Program-made: the position numbers and the translations under genes
Part shown: positions 43,676-53,495 of the stretch, piece by piece
Layout: every line of letters starts with the position of its first letter
Numbering within the stretch: the first letter of the stretch is position 1
Notes under the pieces: model-generated
What the model saw: the letters and a program-made list of their open reading frames with translations, nothing else
Databases searched by the model: none
Told to the model about the DNA's origin: nothing
Source: Kordia sp.
GTDB lineage: Bacteria; Bacteroidota; Bacteroidia; Flavobacteriales; Flavobacteriaceae
NCBI GenBank assembly: GCA_002733415.1
Contig: NVVR01000015.1
Span: 1-64,000 of the forward strand
Length of the DNA stretch: 64,000 nt
Direction: 5' to 3'

Positions 43676-44338
43676 ATGAAAACAATTGCCTCATTTGTAG
43701 AAAATTATATTCGCAATAAACCTTTTTTACTTTCTGCCCTTTCTCAAGGAATTATCAACCTCACTTCATTAACAAGAATAATGTTGCCTGAAATACAGGA
43801 AGAACTTAAAAAAGAAATTAAACAAGGAGCTGTAGTTATGGCTTTAAAAAGACTTTCTGAGGATTTAGAGTTCAGGACAAATCATAAAATAATTAAGGTT
43901 TTAAAAGATATTGGAGAAATTACAGTAAGATCCTCATTAACGGATTACACCTTTTCTATATCGGATTCAATCCTAAAAAAACAAGAAGAGCTCCTTTCGT
44001 TTATTAATGTTAAGAAAAACATTTTTTACACTTCTTCTAGAGGAGTTAGTGAAACTAATATTGTTATTAACAGTTCTATGGATGAGCTCATAAAAACAGT
44101 TTTTAAAGGAGAGCATATTATAGAAGAAAAAAGCGATCTATCTTCAATTTCTATACGAATGCCTGAAGAAAATTCTTCTACTCCAGGATTGTATTATTTC
44201 ATATTCCAACGATTAGCATGGGAAGGAATCATAATTTGGGAAGTGATTTCAACCAGTAATGAATTTACAATATTGGTAAGTGAGGAGCAAATTGACATCG
44301 CGTTTAAAGTTATCAAAAACTTAAAGAAAATAAGCTAA
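43676..44338 (+). CDS. conserved protein with ACT-like C terminus
   Basis: 220 residues, cytosolic. The N-terminal ~90 residues are helical (SFVENYIRNKPFLLSALSQG, SLTRIMLPEIQEELKKEIKQ), a winged-helix-like composition. The C-terminal ~80 residues (PGLYYFIFQRLAWEGIIIWE, EFTILVSEEQIDIAFKVIKN) read like an ACT/aspartokinase-regulatory fold. There is no kinase domain. A ligand-binding regulatory role is plausible but not shown. It has its own promoter, and a shared bidirectional terminator follows. Confidence 0.6.
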   Translation: MKTIASFVENYIRNKPFLLSALSQGIINLTSLTRIMLPEIQEELKKEIKQGAVVMALKRLSEDLEFRTNHKIIKVLKDIGEITVRSSLTDYTFSISDSILKKQEELLSFINVKKNIFYTSSRGVSETNIVINSSMDELIKTVFKGEHIIEEKSDLSSISIRMPEENSSTPGLYYFIFQRLAWEGIIIWEVISTSNEFTILVSEEQIDIAFKVIKNLKKIS

Positions 44339-44340
44339 AA

Positions 44341-44376
44341 TTTAAAAAGTGAATCTAAACAGATTCACTTTTTAAA
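44341..44376. terminator. bidirectional terminator overlapping the tdh stop
   Basis: A perfect 15-bp stem, TTTAAAAAGTGAATC with GATTCACTTTTTAAA, loop TAAACA. The right arm codes the last residues of tdh (44355 is its end). Confidence 0.92.
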
Positions 44377-45305
44377 TTTTCTAACATGGTGTTAGTCATC
44401 TTTTTTAAATCATATTCATGATTCCAATTCCAATCTTTTTGAGCTGATGTATCATCAATACTTTTAGGCCAAGAGTCGGCAATTTCTTGCCTGAAATCAG
44501 GTGAATAACTCATTTCAAATTCTGGAAAATGTTTTTTAACTTCTTCAGATATCATTTTTGGAGTAAAGCTAATTCCTCCTAAATTATAAGAAGATCTGAT
44601 TTTAATTGCTTCTGAAGGAGCATCCATTATATCCATAGTTGCTCTTACAGCATCATCCATATACATCATTGGTAAAGCAGTATTTTCACTTAGAAAACAA
44701 GTGTATTTATTTTCTTGAATTGCTTTATGATAAATATCAACGGCATAATCCGTAGTCCCTCCTCCAGGTAAGGTTTTCCAACTAATTAAACCCGGATAAC
44801 GAATACTTCTTACATCAACACCATATTTATTATTGTAGTATTCGCACCAACGCTCCCCAGTTTGTTTGGTTATTCCATACACAGTTGAAGGTTCCATTAT
44901 AGTGAATTGCGGTGTGTTTTCTCTTGGAGTTGTAGGTCCAAAAACAGCTATACTTGATGGCCAGAATACTTTTTTAATTAATCCTTCTTTTGCTAGATTT
45001 AATACATGAAAAAGAGAGCTCATATTCAAGTCCCACGCTTTCATAGGAAATTTTTCACCAGTTGCCGAAAGCATTGCTGCCAACAAATACACATCGGTAA
45101 TATTGTGTTTTTCTACACAATTTCTGACCACGTCATAATCCATTGCATTGACAATTTCAAAAGGTCCTGAAGTCATTAATTCTTCATTTCCTTCTCTAAT
45201 ATCTGCAGCTACTACATTCGTGTTTCCGTATGTTTTACGCAAAGACATTGTCAGTTCTGAACCGATTTGTCCACAAGCGCCAATAATTAATATTTTAGGG
45301 GTCAT
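44355..45305 (-). CDS. tdh: L-threonine 3-dehydrogenase, short-chain (epimerase-like) type
   Basis: 316 residues. It oxidises L-threonine to 2-amino-3-ketobutyrate with NAD+. The extended-SDR glycine motif is GACGQIGSEL (residues 8-17), and the catalytic Ser and YxxxK are in WPSSIAVFG and STVYGITKQTGE. The segment RYPGLISWKTLPGGGTTDYA is the mark that separates this group, known in Flavobacterium, from sugar epimerases. Single gene with a clear promoter and a terminator overlapping its end. No kbl partner is nearby. Confidence 0.92.
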   Translation of the reverse strand: MTPKILIIGACGQIGSELTMSLRKTYGNTNVVAADIREGNEELMTSGPFEIVNAMDYDVVRNCVEKHNITDVYLLAAMLSATGEKFPMKAWDLNMSSLFHVLNLAKEGLIKKVFWPSSIAVFGPTTPRENTPQFTIMEPSTVYGITKQTGERWCEYYNNKYGVDVRSIRYPGLISWKTLPGGGTTDYAVDIYHKAIQENKYTCFLSENTALPMMYMDDAVRATMDIMDAPSEAIKIRSSYNLGGISFTPKMISEEVKKHFPEFEMSYSPDFRQEIADSWPKSIDDTSAQKDWNWNHEYDLKKMTNTMLENLKSESV

Positions 45306-45341
45306 GCTATATTTGGGTTAATGGTTATGGGTATTATTTTG

Positions 45342-45349
45342 CAAATATA
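45342..45349 (-). promoter_or_regulatory. promoter -7 element for tdh
   Basis: Reads TATATTTG on the minus strand, 36 bases before the tdh ATG. Confidence 0.7.
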
Positions 45350-45398
45350 ATCTTTTCTTAAATTTTTTAATTATCAACCGAGAATGCTTTTTAAAAAT

Positions 45399-45406
45399 TA
45401 TATTTG
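45399..45406 (+). promoter_or_regulatory. promoter -7 element for the lipoprotein gene
   Basis: TATATTTG 17 bases before the ATG at 45424. Confidence 0.65.
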
Positions 45407-45423
45407 TTTAAAATGAATACCAA

Positions 45424-45906
45424 ATGAAGAAATTAATAGCGCTTATTTTATTAGTTGCATTGTACGCTTGTAAAAAAGACCCCGGAAAATCAATATTAAT
45501 AAAGGATAAACTAAAAGTTTTAAAGATTGACAGTATCAAACAGAAAAACATAAACATTGTTTCCAGCATAGGTTTTGTTGAAAATTGGGCCGAAATAATT
45601 TCTTTTGAAACTGAGTTAAAAAGAGTATTAAGTACAAATATTCAAACCCCAAAAGACATTGAGTTACTTAAGAAACTCTTATCCGATTTAAAAAACACCT
45701 ATCCTGAACGTTTTAAAACCCCAGCAATAGAAGCTCGTGTAAAAGTATTAGAAACGGACGTTTTAATGCTAAAACAGTATTTAAAAGATGGATCTTTGGA
45801 AGATTTAGATCATAAACTAACCCGAGTTCAAAACACTTATAATGTCTTTGTTGGTCAGATAGAAGCCTTGATTTTAAAAGAAAAAGATTATGAAAAATAT
45901 CATTAA
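45424..45906 (+). CDS. small helical lipoprotein, unknown function
   Basis: 160 residues. Lipobox LYAC, with Cys16. The mature part is Lys-rich and almost wholly helical (DIELLKKLLSDLKNTYPERF; VKVLETDVLMLKQYLKDGSL), probably a coiled-coil or helical bundle on the inner leaflet of the outer membrane. Not recognised. It overlaps the next gene by 17 bases, so the two are translationally coupled. Confidence 0.7.
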   Translation: MKKLIALILLVALYACKKDPGKSILIKDKLKVLKIDSIKQKNINIVSSIGFVENWAEIISFETELKRVLSTNIQTPKDIELLKKLLSDLKNTYPERFKTPAIEARVKVLETDVLMLKQYLKDGSLEDLDHKLTRVQNTYNVFVGQIEALILKEKDYEKYH

Positions 45907-46405
45907 ATACTTACTTGTTGTTTTATTGCTATCAAGCTATAGCTATATAACTGCTCAAACAAATTCAGAAAAAAAAGCTATAAACACAACTCTTGATAAT
46001 TGGCATAAGGCAGCTGCAGAAGCAAATTTTGAGACCTACTTCAACCTCATGTCAGATGACGGCGTATTTATTGGTACAGACGCAACTGAAAATTGGCAAA
46101 ACAATGCTTTTAAAGCCTTTTCAAAACCTTATTTTGATAAAGGTAAAGCATGGGATTTTACTGCAATTGAAAGAAATATTTACACGAACAAAACAAATGA
46201 TTTTGCTTGGTTTGACGAATTGTTAGATACTCAAATGAAAATTTGTAGAGGCTCTGGAGTTCTTGAAAAAGTAAATGGGAAATGGAAAATAAAGCATTAT
46301 GTGTTATCCATAACAATCCCCAATAAAGATGTTGAAAAAATTATTGAAATAAAGAAAATATCTGACAATCAATTGGTTACGTCTATAAAAAAAGGCAATA
46401 GATAA
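45890..46405 (+). CDS. secreted SnoaL/NTF2-like protein (DUF4440 type)
   Basis: 171 residues with a signal peptide (about 1-22, ending TAQ). The mature domain begins EKKAINTTLDNWHKAAAEAN and has the NTF2-like alpha-beta cone pattern: YFNLMSDDGVFIGTDATENW, then a final GVLEKVNGKWKIKHYVLS. Such domains are ligand-binding or enzyme-like; no catalytic residues can be named. It is coupled to the upstream lipoprotein. Confidence 0.8.
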   Translation: MKNIIKYLLVVLLLSSYSYITAQTNSEKKAINTTLDNWHKAAAEANFETYFNLMSDDGVFIGTDATENWQNNAFKAFSKPYFDKGKAWDFTAIERNIYTNKTNDFAWFDELLDTQMKICRGSGVLEKVNGKWKIKHYVLSITIPNKDVEKIIEIKKISDNQLVTSIKKGNR

Positions 46406-46429
46406 TTTGTTCTATAATTCATTTTATGT

Positions 46430-46437
46430 TATTTTTG
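46430..46437 (+). promoter_or_regulatory. promoter -7 element for the giant T9SS protein
   Basis: TATTTTTG 28 bases before the ATG at 46465. It overlaps an in-frame ATG at 46426, which is therefore not the start. Confidence 0.65.
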
Positions 46438-46464
46438 GAATTTAACCCTAAATACACGCTGAAA

Positions 46465-49400
46465 ATGAATAAATTATTACTTACAATAATTGCTGTTCTA
46501 GCAATTAATTTTAGTTTCTCACAATTTAATGCTGACTCCCCATGGATTAAGCAGTTAAAACAAGAAACGTCTACTTCTGAATTACTACAAAAAAACCCAA
46601 ATCAGCCTTTTACTTTTTACGAAGTTCAACAAGCTTTTAATCAATATTGGGAAACTCGAGACCCTTCCAAAAAAGGTAGTGGGTATAAACCATTTAAACG
46701 TTGGGAGTTTATGGTGGAAAGTGAAGTAAACGAAAATGGATACTTACCTAGCGCTCAAAATATTTTTGATGCATGGTCTGCAAAAACACAAATGCAGCAG
46801 AACTCAATGTCTATTATGGCCGACCAAAGTGACTGGTCAGCAATTGGGCCTTTTACTACATCAGGAACAGGTTCATGGTCTACTGGTCAAGCAAGAATTA
46901 ATGTTGTTTTAGTTGATCCAAACAATACTGCTAACGGAACTAATATTTGGTATGCAGGTGCTCCAGCTGGAGGAATATGGAAATCAACTGATGCTGGAGG
47001 AAACTGGTTGCCAATGTCTGATAATTTACCACAAATAGGTGTGTCAGGTATTGCAGTTGACCATGCTAATTCAAATATTGTCTATATCGCCACTGGTGAT
47101 GATGATGCAGGAGACACAACTAGTGTAGGGGTATGGAAATCTACAGATGGAGGAACAACATGGAATCAAACAGGTTTAAATCCTGGAAATTCTCCATCTT
47201 CAATGAATGATATTTATATTAATCCAAATGACTCACAAATGCTTTGGGTAGCGACAAATAGCGGTGTTTACAGGACAACAAATGGAGGGACTAATTGGAC
47301 TAATACCTTAGCTGGAAATATTAAGGATATTAAGGTAAAACCAGGAGACCCTAGTACTGTTTACGCGGTAACCTCTGACAGGTTTTATAGATCAACTGAT
47401 GGAGGGGGCTCTTTTAGTTCAATTTCTTCAGGCTTACCGTTCTCATCTGGAAGGTTAGTTATAGATGTTACTCCAGCAGACCCCAGTTATGTATATGTAT
47501 TTAGAGAATCTGGAGGCACTGTTAGCATCTATAGATCAGATAATAGTGGTATTTCTTTTTCTACAAGAACTGCTTCAATAACATCATTCGGTGCAGATCA
47601 AGCATGGTATGATTTAGCAATGGGTGTTTCTAGTACTAATGCAGAAGAAGTATTTATAGGTTGTTTAAATGTATGGAAATCAAGCAATGGAGGTACATCA
47701 TTTACTAAAATTAATAATTGGAGTTCTCCAACTCAAGCATCATACACGCATGCTGATATACATTTTTTAAGAGATTATAACGGTACAATGTATTGCGGTA
47801 GTGATGGAGGAATATATTCATCAAGTAATGGAGGAACTAATTTCACAAATCATACAGCAGGAATACAAGCAAGCCAATTTTATAGAATAGCAGTTGCCAA
47901 AACCAATGCTAATAAAATGGTTGGAGGTTTACAAGATAATGGAGGTCATGCTTTCAATAGCAGTACTAGTGGTCAGTCAAGAAACTACTATGGTGCTGAC
48001 GGAATGGATACTGCGGTAGACCCAACAGATGAAAATAAATTTTATGGGTTTATTCAAAGTGGAGGAGGACCTTATATTTCAACAGATGCCGGAGCGACTT
48101 TAAGCTCAACAATTACTGAGCCAGAAACTGGTAACTGGGTTACGCCAATGACAATTAATTCTGTAGGAACACTTTATGGTGGTTATTCGAAATTATTCAG
48201 ATTAGATGGAACGACTTGGACTCAATTAGCTAATTTAGGTACTAATTGTGATTTATTAGAAATAGCACCTTCTAGTGATGCAATTATTTATGCTGTAGTA
48301 AATAATGTTTTAAAAAGAAGTGATGATTCTGGTGCCACTTTTGTAAATGTAGGGCCAAACTTTTCTTCTAATATAAAAGGAGTTGGTGTGCATCAAACTG
48401 ACCCGAATACTGTATGGGTTACCACATCAGGGAATTCAAGAGGTGTATTTAAGTCTTCAAATACCAATAACGGTGGAAGTGCTACGTTTGCTAATATTAC
48501 AGGGAATTTACCGTCAGGTGGGAGTAGTAGTGAATATTACAATGATATTGTTCATCAAGGCGAACATACTGATAATCCTGTATATGTAGCAACGAGTTTA
48601 GGTGTATATCGTTTAGACGATACTTCTGCAACTTGGGAAACATTTGTAGTGAATTTGCCAAATACAATTGTAAACGATTTAGAAATTAATTTAATTGATG
48701 AATCAATTACAGCAGCTACTTATGGTAGAGGAGTGTGGAGGTCACCAATTCCAATACAAATGGCAGCTAACGATGTTAGGTTACTATCTATAAATAAACC
48801 TGATGAATCTATTATTAATTGTGGTGTAATTATACCAGAAATAACAGTAAAAAATAACGGACTAAATACGATTACGCAAATAGATGGAAGTTATACAGTT
48901 GATGGAGGTGCACCAACACCATTTATTTGGAATGGAACAATAACATCATCAAATCAAGCTGTAATTACAATGCCTACATTAAATCTTTCCAGAGCAAGTC
49001 ATACTTTAGTAGTTACTACTACCGTTGCTGGAGATGCAAATGCTGCAAATAATCAATCAACATTAGTGTTTGCTGTAAATGATTCAGGAATGGTAAATAC
49101 TCTTAATACTTTTGAAAGTACAGGAGATGCTCTTTTATTTGATGGTACACTATGGGAAAGAGGAGTACCTACAGATGCATTGTTAAATTCAGCATCATCA
49201 GGAACGCAAGTATATGGAACAGATTTAGATGCTAATCATCCTGATGGAACTAAAGCAAATTTAATTTCTCAATGTTATAACTTAACTGAATTGGTAAACC
49301 CAGTATTGCGTTTTGATATGGCTTTTGATTTGGAGGAAAATTGGGATATTACTTATGTGGAGTACTCAACAGATGAAGGACTAAATTGGTCAGTTTTAGG

Positions 49401-49965
49401 TACCGTTAATAGCCAACCGTTATGGTATAACAGCAATAGAACTAATGCAACATCAGGAGCTGCTGATGATTGTCAAAATTGTCCAGGAGCACAATGGACA
49501 GGTGAAGGGGAAAAGATACATACTTCAGGAGGTACGAATGCAACAATGAGAGAATATGCATATGACTTTGCTGCTAACGCTGGATTAGGAGAAACAAATT
49601 TAACGGCAGAAACGAACATTCTATTCAGAATAGTTTTTCATGCAGATGGATCGGTAAATGAAGAAGGTGTTATTGTAGATGATTTTATTATTGATGGAAC
49701 ACTTGGGATTGATGATCTTGAAGCAGGACAGTTTGTACTATATCCAAACCCATCAACGGGGATTTTTAATATAAAATTTAAAGATGTAAACACAGATACT
49801 AGTTTTAATGTATATGATGTAACAGGTAAAATTGTTTATTCGAAATTAGAGAATCAAATTTCTAATGAATATATATTAGACTTAAATCAGCTTTCTTCAG
49901 GAATTTATTTCTTAGAGGTTGAAAGCAATAATAAAAGAGCAACAAAAAAGTTAATGATAAAATAA
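46465..49965 (+). CDS. BNR/sortilin-like repeat protein with T9SS type A sorting domain
   Basis: 1166 residues from the ATG at 46465 (MNKLLLTIIAVLAINFSFSQ is the signal peptide). Residues ~90-750 carry many beta-propeller BNR/Asp-box repeats (GIWKSTDAGGNW, GVWKSTDGGTTW, GVYRTTNGGTNW, NVWKSSNGGTSF). A CARDB-like domain (ITVKNNGLNTITQIDGSYTV) follows, then a domain with EENWDITYVEYSTDEGLNWS. The final ~75 residues, FVLYPNPSTGIFNIKF to TKKLMIK, form the T9SS type A sorting domain. It is a surface-exported, probably glycan- or protein-binding protein. Upstream promoter and downstream terminator are present. Confidence 0.93.
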   Translation: MNKLLLTIIAVLAINFSFSQFNADSPWIKQLKQETSTSELLQKNPNQPFTFYEVQQAFNQYWETRDPSKKGSGYKPFKRWEFMVESEVNENGYLPSAQNIFDAWSAKTQMQQNSMSIMADQSDWSAIGPFTTSGTGSWSTGQARINVVLVDPNNTANGTNIWYAGAPAGGIWKSTDAGGNWLPMSDNLPQIGVSGIAVDHANSNIVYIATGDDDAGDTTSVGVWKSTDGGTTWNQTGLNPGNSPSSMNDIYINPNDSQMLWVATNSGVYRTTNGGTNWTNTLAGNIKDIKVKPGDPSTVYAVTSDRFYRSTDGGGSFSSISSGLPFSSGRLVIDVTPADPSYVYVFRESGGTVSIYRSDNSGISFSTRTASITSFGADQAWYDLAMGVSSTNAEEVFIGCLNVWKSSNGGTSFTKINNWSSPTQASYTHADIHFLRDYNGTMYCGSDGGIYSSSNGGTNFTNHTAGIQASQFYRIAVAKTNANKMVGGLQDNGGHAFNSSTSGQSRNYYGADGMDTAVDPTDENKFYGFIQSGGGPYISTDAGATLSSTITEPETGNWVTPMTINSVGTLYGGYSKLFRLDGTTWTQLANLGTNCDLLEIAPSSDAIIYAVVNNVLKRSDDSGATFVNVGPNFSSNIKGVGVHQTDPNTVWVTTSGNSRGVFKSSNTNNGGSATFANITGNLPSGGSSSEYYNDIVHQGEHTDNPVYVATSLGVYRLDDTSATWETFVVNLPNTIVNDLEINLIDESITAATYGRGVWRSPIPIQMAANDVRLLSINKPDESIINCGVIIPEITVKNNGLNTITQIDGSYTVDGGAPTPFIWNGTITSSNQAVITMPTLNLSRASHTLVVTTTVAGDANAANNQSTLVFAVNDSGMVNTLNTFESTGDALLFDGTLWERGVPTDALLNSASSGTQVYGTDLDANHPDGTKANLISQCYNLTELVNPVLRFDMAFDLEENWDITYVEYSTDEGLNWSVLGTVNSQPLWYNSNRTNATSGAADDCQNCPGAQWTGEGEKIHTSGGTNATMREYAYDFAANAGLGETNLTAETNILFRIVFHADGSVNEEGVIVDDFIIDGTLGIDDLEAGQFVLYPNPSTGIFNIKFKDVNTDTSFNVYDVTGKIVYSKLENQISNEYILDLNQLSSGIYFLEVESNNKRATKKLMIK

Positions 49966-49987
49966 AATTATTGTAACTATCATATTA

Positions 49988-50013
49988 AGCGAGGAGAAAT
50001 CCTCGCTTTTTTT
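49988..50013 (+). terminator. terminator
   Basis: AGCGAGGA-gaaa-TCCTCGCT followed by T7; 8-bp GC-rich stem. Confidence 0.92.
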
Positions 50014-50063
50014 ATTTCCAATAATGAATTTCATAACTATAAAAATTAATTATATTTACGATT

Positions 50064-50813
50064 ATGATTTCATTAACTACTTTTCAAGTAAACGATACTG
50101 AATATACTATTGATTTATCAAGGCCACTAGATATCTCAATACCACTTAAATCAGGTGCAGAAAATCCAAATGCTTGGTATATTGGGGATCCAAAAATAGA
50201 ACCTGTTGAATTGGGAGATTGGATCGGAAGCGTAAAAAAAGGAGCTTCAACAAATTTCAACAATATAGTATTCAATCCGCATGCGCATGGTACACATACA
50301 GAATGTGTAGGGCATATTACTAAAGAATTTTATAGTATTAACGAATGTCTGAAAACATTTTTTTTTACTGCTGAACTGATTAGTATTCGTCCTGTAAAGC
50401 AAGAAGAAGATTTTGTAATCACGAAGCAACAATTAAAAGAAAAGCTACTTCGAAAGCCAGAGGCTATTGTTATTAGAACATTACCTAACACATCTGATAA
50501 ATTAATTAAAAAGTATTCAAATACCAACCCTCCATATTTAGAAGAGGAAGCAGCAATCTATTTAAAAAATTTAGGGATAAAACATTTGCTCATTGACCAA
50601 CCTAGTGTTGACAAAGAAGAAGATGGTGGTGCTTTAGTATCCCATAACGCTTTTTGGAATACCAATGAAAAGATACGATTTGATGCTACTATTACAGAGT
50701 TTATTTACGTCCCTAACCATATTGAAGATGGGTTGTATGTTTTAAACTTACAAATTGCTTCATTTGTTAATGATGCATCTCCCAGTAAACCTGTATTATA
50801 TAAAATAAACTAA
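50064..50813 (+). CDS. cyclase-family (kynurenine formamidase-like) hydrolase
   Basis: 249 residues. The metal-site motif NPHAHGTHTECVGHI is the variant of HxGTHxD in which Asp is Glu. LLIDQPSVDKEEDGG and SHNAFWN continue the pattern. The family includes formamidases, isatin hydrolase and other ring-opening enzymes; the substrate here is unknown. It starts a three-gene run with DUF4230 and YjbR genes. Confidence 0.82.
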   Translation: MISLTTFQVNDTEYTIDLSRPLDISIPLKSGAENPNAWYIGDPKIEPVELGDWIGSVKKGASTNFNNIVFNPHAHGTHTECVGHITKEFYSINECLKTFFFTAELISIRPVKQEEDFVITKQQLKEKLLRKPEAIVIRTLPNTSDKLIKKYSNTNPPYLEEEAAIYLKNLGIKHLLIDQPSVDKEEDGGALVSHNAFWNTNEKIRFDATITEFIYVPNHIEDGLYVLNLQIASFVNDASPSKPVLYKIN

Positions 50814-50814
50814 T

Positions 50815-51435
50815 ATGGATGTAATATTCGGAATCATTTTTGGGGTTTTTCTATCCTATTTTGTATTGGTTTTTTTTAGAAAAAAAAGCAGAAAGTCGAT
50901 CACAGAACGACAGTCTGTTGTGCTTTTAGAAAAAATTAAAAACGTTTGTAAATTAGTTACTGTTGAAGGGGAATTTTCTGAAGTATATCATTATGAAAAT
51001 ACCAAAGAACGCTTTATGAGTTTAATTACCAGTAAGAAAAAAGCGATATTACTTGTAAATGCTAAAGCACAAATAGGGTTTAATTTATCAAAGATAAAAC
51101 TACAAGCTAATTCTGATTCCAAAACAATATTTATAACCGATTTCCCTCAAGCAGAAATCCTTACAATTGAAACCGATTTAAAGTATTACGACAAAACAGA
51201 AGGCTTATTTAATAAGTTTGAGGCTGATGATTTGACCAGTTTAAACAAAGAGGCTAAGCAATTTATTATTGATAAAATACCCGAAAGCGGTCTCGTTGAA
51301 ACCGCAAATAAAGAACTATTAGAAGCACTTGGAATTATTACTAATATAGTTGAAACCATTGGATGGAAAATAGATCATTCAACCTTAAACATTGAAGAAC
51401 ATAACAAAATAGCTTTAAAAACTAATGAATATTGA
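50815..51435 (+). CDS. DUF4230 family membrane-anchored protein
   Basis: 206 residues. One N-terminal membrane segment (residues 3-22), then the DUF4230 domain: VCKLVTVEGEFSEVYHYEN, ILLVNAKAQIGFNLSKI and KYYDKTEGLFNKF. The function is unknown. It lies 1 base after the cyclase gene and overlaps the YjbR gene by 11 bases. Confidence 0.85.
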   Translation: MDVIFGIIFGVFLSYFVLVFFRKKSRKSITERQSVVLLEKIKNVCKLVTVEGEFSEVYHYENTKERFMSLITSKKKAILLVNAKAQIGFNLSKIKLQANSDSKTIFITDFPQAEILTIETDLKYYDKTEGLFNKFEADDLTSLNKEAKQFIIDKIPESGLVETANKELLEALGIITNIVETIGWKIDHSTLNIEEHNKIALKTNEY

Positions 51436-51793
51436 ACAATATAGAGATTTTTGTTTAGCTAAAAAAGGAGTAACTGAGTCCTTTCCTTTTGACCATGATG
51501 TACTTGTTTTTAAAGTTTCTGGAAAAATATTTGCGCTAACTTCATTGAAAAATTGGGAAGAAAGCATCCAATTTATAAATCTTAAATGTGACCCAGAATA
51601 TGCTCTTGAACTAAGAGCGAATTACGAGAGTATTGACCCTGGATATCATATGAGCAAAAAACATTGGAACTCCTTAAGAATATACAAAGGAGAACTACCC
51701 TATGAACTGATCTCTCAATTAATCAATCATTCCTACGACTTAGTGGTTAAAAGTCTTACAAAAAAACAAAAAGAAGCACTCTCAATGTTATAA
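51425..51793 (+). CDS. MmcQ/YjbR family protein
   Basis: 122 residues, whole-length match: RDFCLAKKGVTESFPFDHDV, VLVFKVSGKIFALTSL and YHMSKKHWNSLRIY, LISQLINHSYDLVV. The family has a CyaY-like fold and is often called DNA-binding, without firm evidence. It overlaps the DUF4230 gene by 11 bases and ends the run. Confidence 0.92.
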   Translation: MNIEQYRDFCLAKKGVTESFPFDHDVLVFKVSGKIFALTSLKNWEESIQFINLKCDPEYALELRANYESIDPGYHMSKKHWNSLRIYKGELPYELISQLINHSYDLVVKSLTKKQKEALSML

Positions 51794-51934
51794 TTACTCA
51801 GTAAATAACCTATCTACACACTAAAATCCTCATATTTCACTCACTTTCCCTCCATAATAGTCAACATAAAGACGTTTATCTGTAATTAATTTATTATTTT
51901 TAGAATCCCAATAAATTTAATAACCTACTTAATT

Positions 51935-53320
51935 ATGAAAAGAAATTACATCTTTTTTGTCTTTTTAGTATTTCTAATGCTAAAAACAAGTGCTCAGAGC
52001 ATTCAAGATATTATCAATCAAACCAGTCTTGCAAATGTTACTCTTTATGTAAATGAATTATCAGGAGAAGTTTCTACAGTCGTTGGCGGAAATACCGTAA
52101 CGATAACGCATCGTGTAAGTAATAATGACAATAATCTAGCAGCTGATTATATTAAAGAAAAACTTACTGGTTTTGGACTTACTATTACTGATCAAGTTTA
52201 TACCCCTGGAGCAACTGGTGGACGAAATATCATTGCTACGCAAACTGGCGTTACAAACCCAAATAATATATATATAATAAGTGCACATTACGACTCCACT
52301 CATAATCATGGCGCTGATGACAATGCTAGTGGTACTGCAGCCATTATTGAATTAGCAAGAATATTATCAAAATACTGTACTGAAAACACCATAGTATATG
52401 CCTTATGGGATCAAGAAGAAACTGGGTTAAACGGAAGTGCATATTATGCGCAACAAGCTACAAACAATGGCGACAACATACTGGGTGCATTTAATATTGA
52501 TATGATGGGCTATGACGGAAACGATGATAAACATTTTGATATTGATGTCCGACCTATAGCTAATTCTATAGCTATGAAAGATGAAATTATCAGTGTTTTA
52601 AACAACGCTGCTTACGGAATTGACTTGATCGTTAATGTTGTAAATCCAGGATCCCCAGACAGTGATCACTCTTCATTTTGGAATCAAGGATATTCAGCAG
52701 TATTATTTGGTGAAAACTGGAAAACTAATGACATCACTACAGGTTATCATAGTGATAACGATAGAATTGGATTGTTCAATATGCCTTATTATCATAAAAT
52801 GTGTAAGCTAGTTGTAGGGTATATAGTAACAGTCGCTAGTCCTATTTTTATTGATAAAACAATAACTCAAAATGGGACTTCATTAAGCTCAAATGAAACT
52901 GGATCAACTTATCAATGGGTTGATTGCAATAATAGTAACACTCCTGTATTCGGACAAACCAATCAGCAATTTACTCCAACTGTTAGTGGTAATTACGCAG
53001 TACAAATAACTAAAAACAACTGTACCAAAACTAGTGCTTGTATTTCGTTTAATGTATTAGGAATAAGTGACTATCAATTACAAAACATTGCCTTGTTTCC
53101 TAACCCTGTAAAAGACAACTTAACAATTACTGGAATCCAAAATAATTCTTCGGTATTGAATGTAAAATTAGTATCAATTACTGGTAAAGAAATTTTTAAA
53201 AAGATCCTTACTCACAGTAATTCAAAAATAAACATGCAATCATTAGCTACTGGGATTTATTTTTTAGAGATAACCGCTACTGATCGTACAAAAAAAGTGT
53301 TTAAAGTTATTAAGGAATAA
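51935..53320 (+). CDS. M28-family metallopeptidase with T9SS type A sorting domain
   Basis: 461 residues. Signal peptide about 1-20. The M28 aminopeptidase domain shows the two-zinc ligands in order: HYDSTHNHGADDNASG, WDQEETGLNGSAYYA, FNIDMMGYDG and SDHSSFWNQG. A short Ig-like segment (TYQWVDCNNSNTPVFGQTNQ) follows, then the sorting domain from about residue 385 (IALFPNPVKDNLTITG to KVFKVIKE). It is an exported exopeptidase on the cell surface or medium. Confidence 0.94.
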   Translation: MKRNYIFFVFLVFLMLKTSAQSIQDIINQTSLANVTLYVNELSGEVSTVVGGNTVTITHRVSNNDNNLAADYIKEKLTGFGLTITDQVYTPGATGGRNIIATQTGVTNPNNIYIISAHYDSTHNHGADDNASGTAAIIELARILSKYCTENTIVYALWDQEETGLNGSAYYAQQATNNGDNILGAFNIDMMGYDGNDDKHFDIDVRPIANSIAMKDEIISVLNNAAYGIDLIVNVVNPGSPDSDHSSFWNQGYSAVLFGENWKTNDITTGYHSDNDRIGLFNMPYYHKMCKLVVGYIVTVASPIFIDKTITQNGTSLSSNETGSTYQWVDCNNSNTPVFGQTNQQFTPTVSGNYAVQITKNNCTKTSACISFNVLGISDYQLQNIALFPNPVKDNLTITGIQNNSSVLNVKLVSITGKEIFKKILTHSNSKINMQSLATGIYFLEITATDRTKKVFKVIKE

Positions 53321-53495
53321 TCAGTACAGCACCAAAATTTTTTAATCGGTCATTTATATCATTCAATGACTGATTTATTTTACATAATTAAAAAATTCGT
53401 AACTTTGTTACTCTCTTTTAATTAAATATCAGCATATTACCTCAATTACACTTCTAAAAAATAATAGTAAATACTAACTAAAATTTTTTAGAATT

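Noticed and set aside
45993-46226. 77-codon frame inside the NTF2-like gene
   Set aside because: Shadow frame; the enclosing gene has a signal peptide and clear domain pattern.
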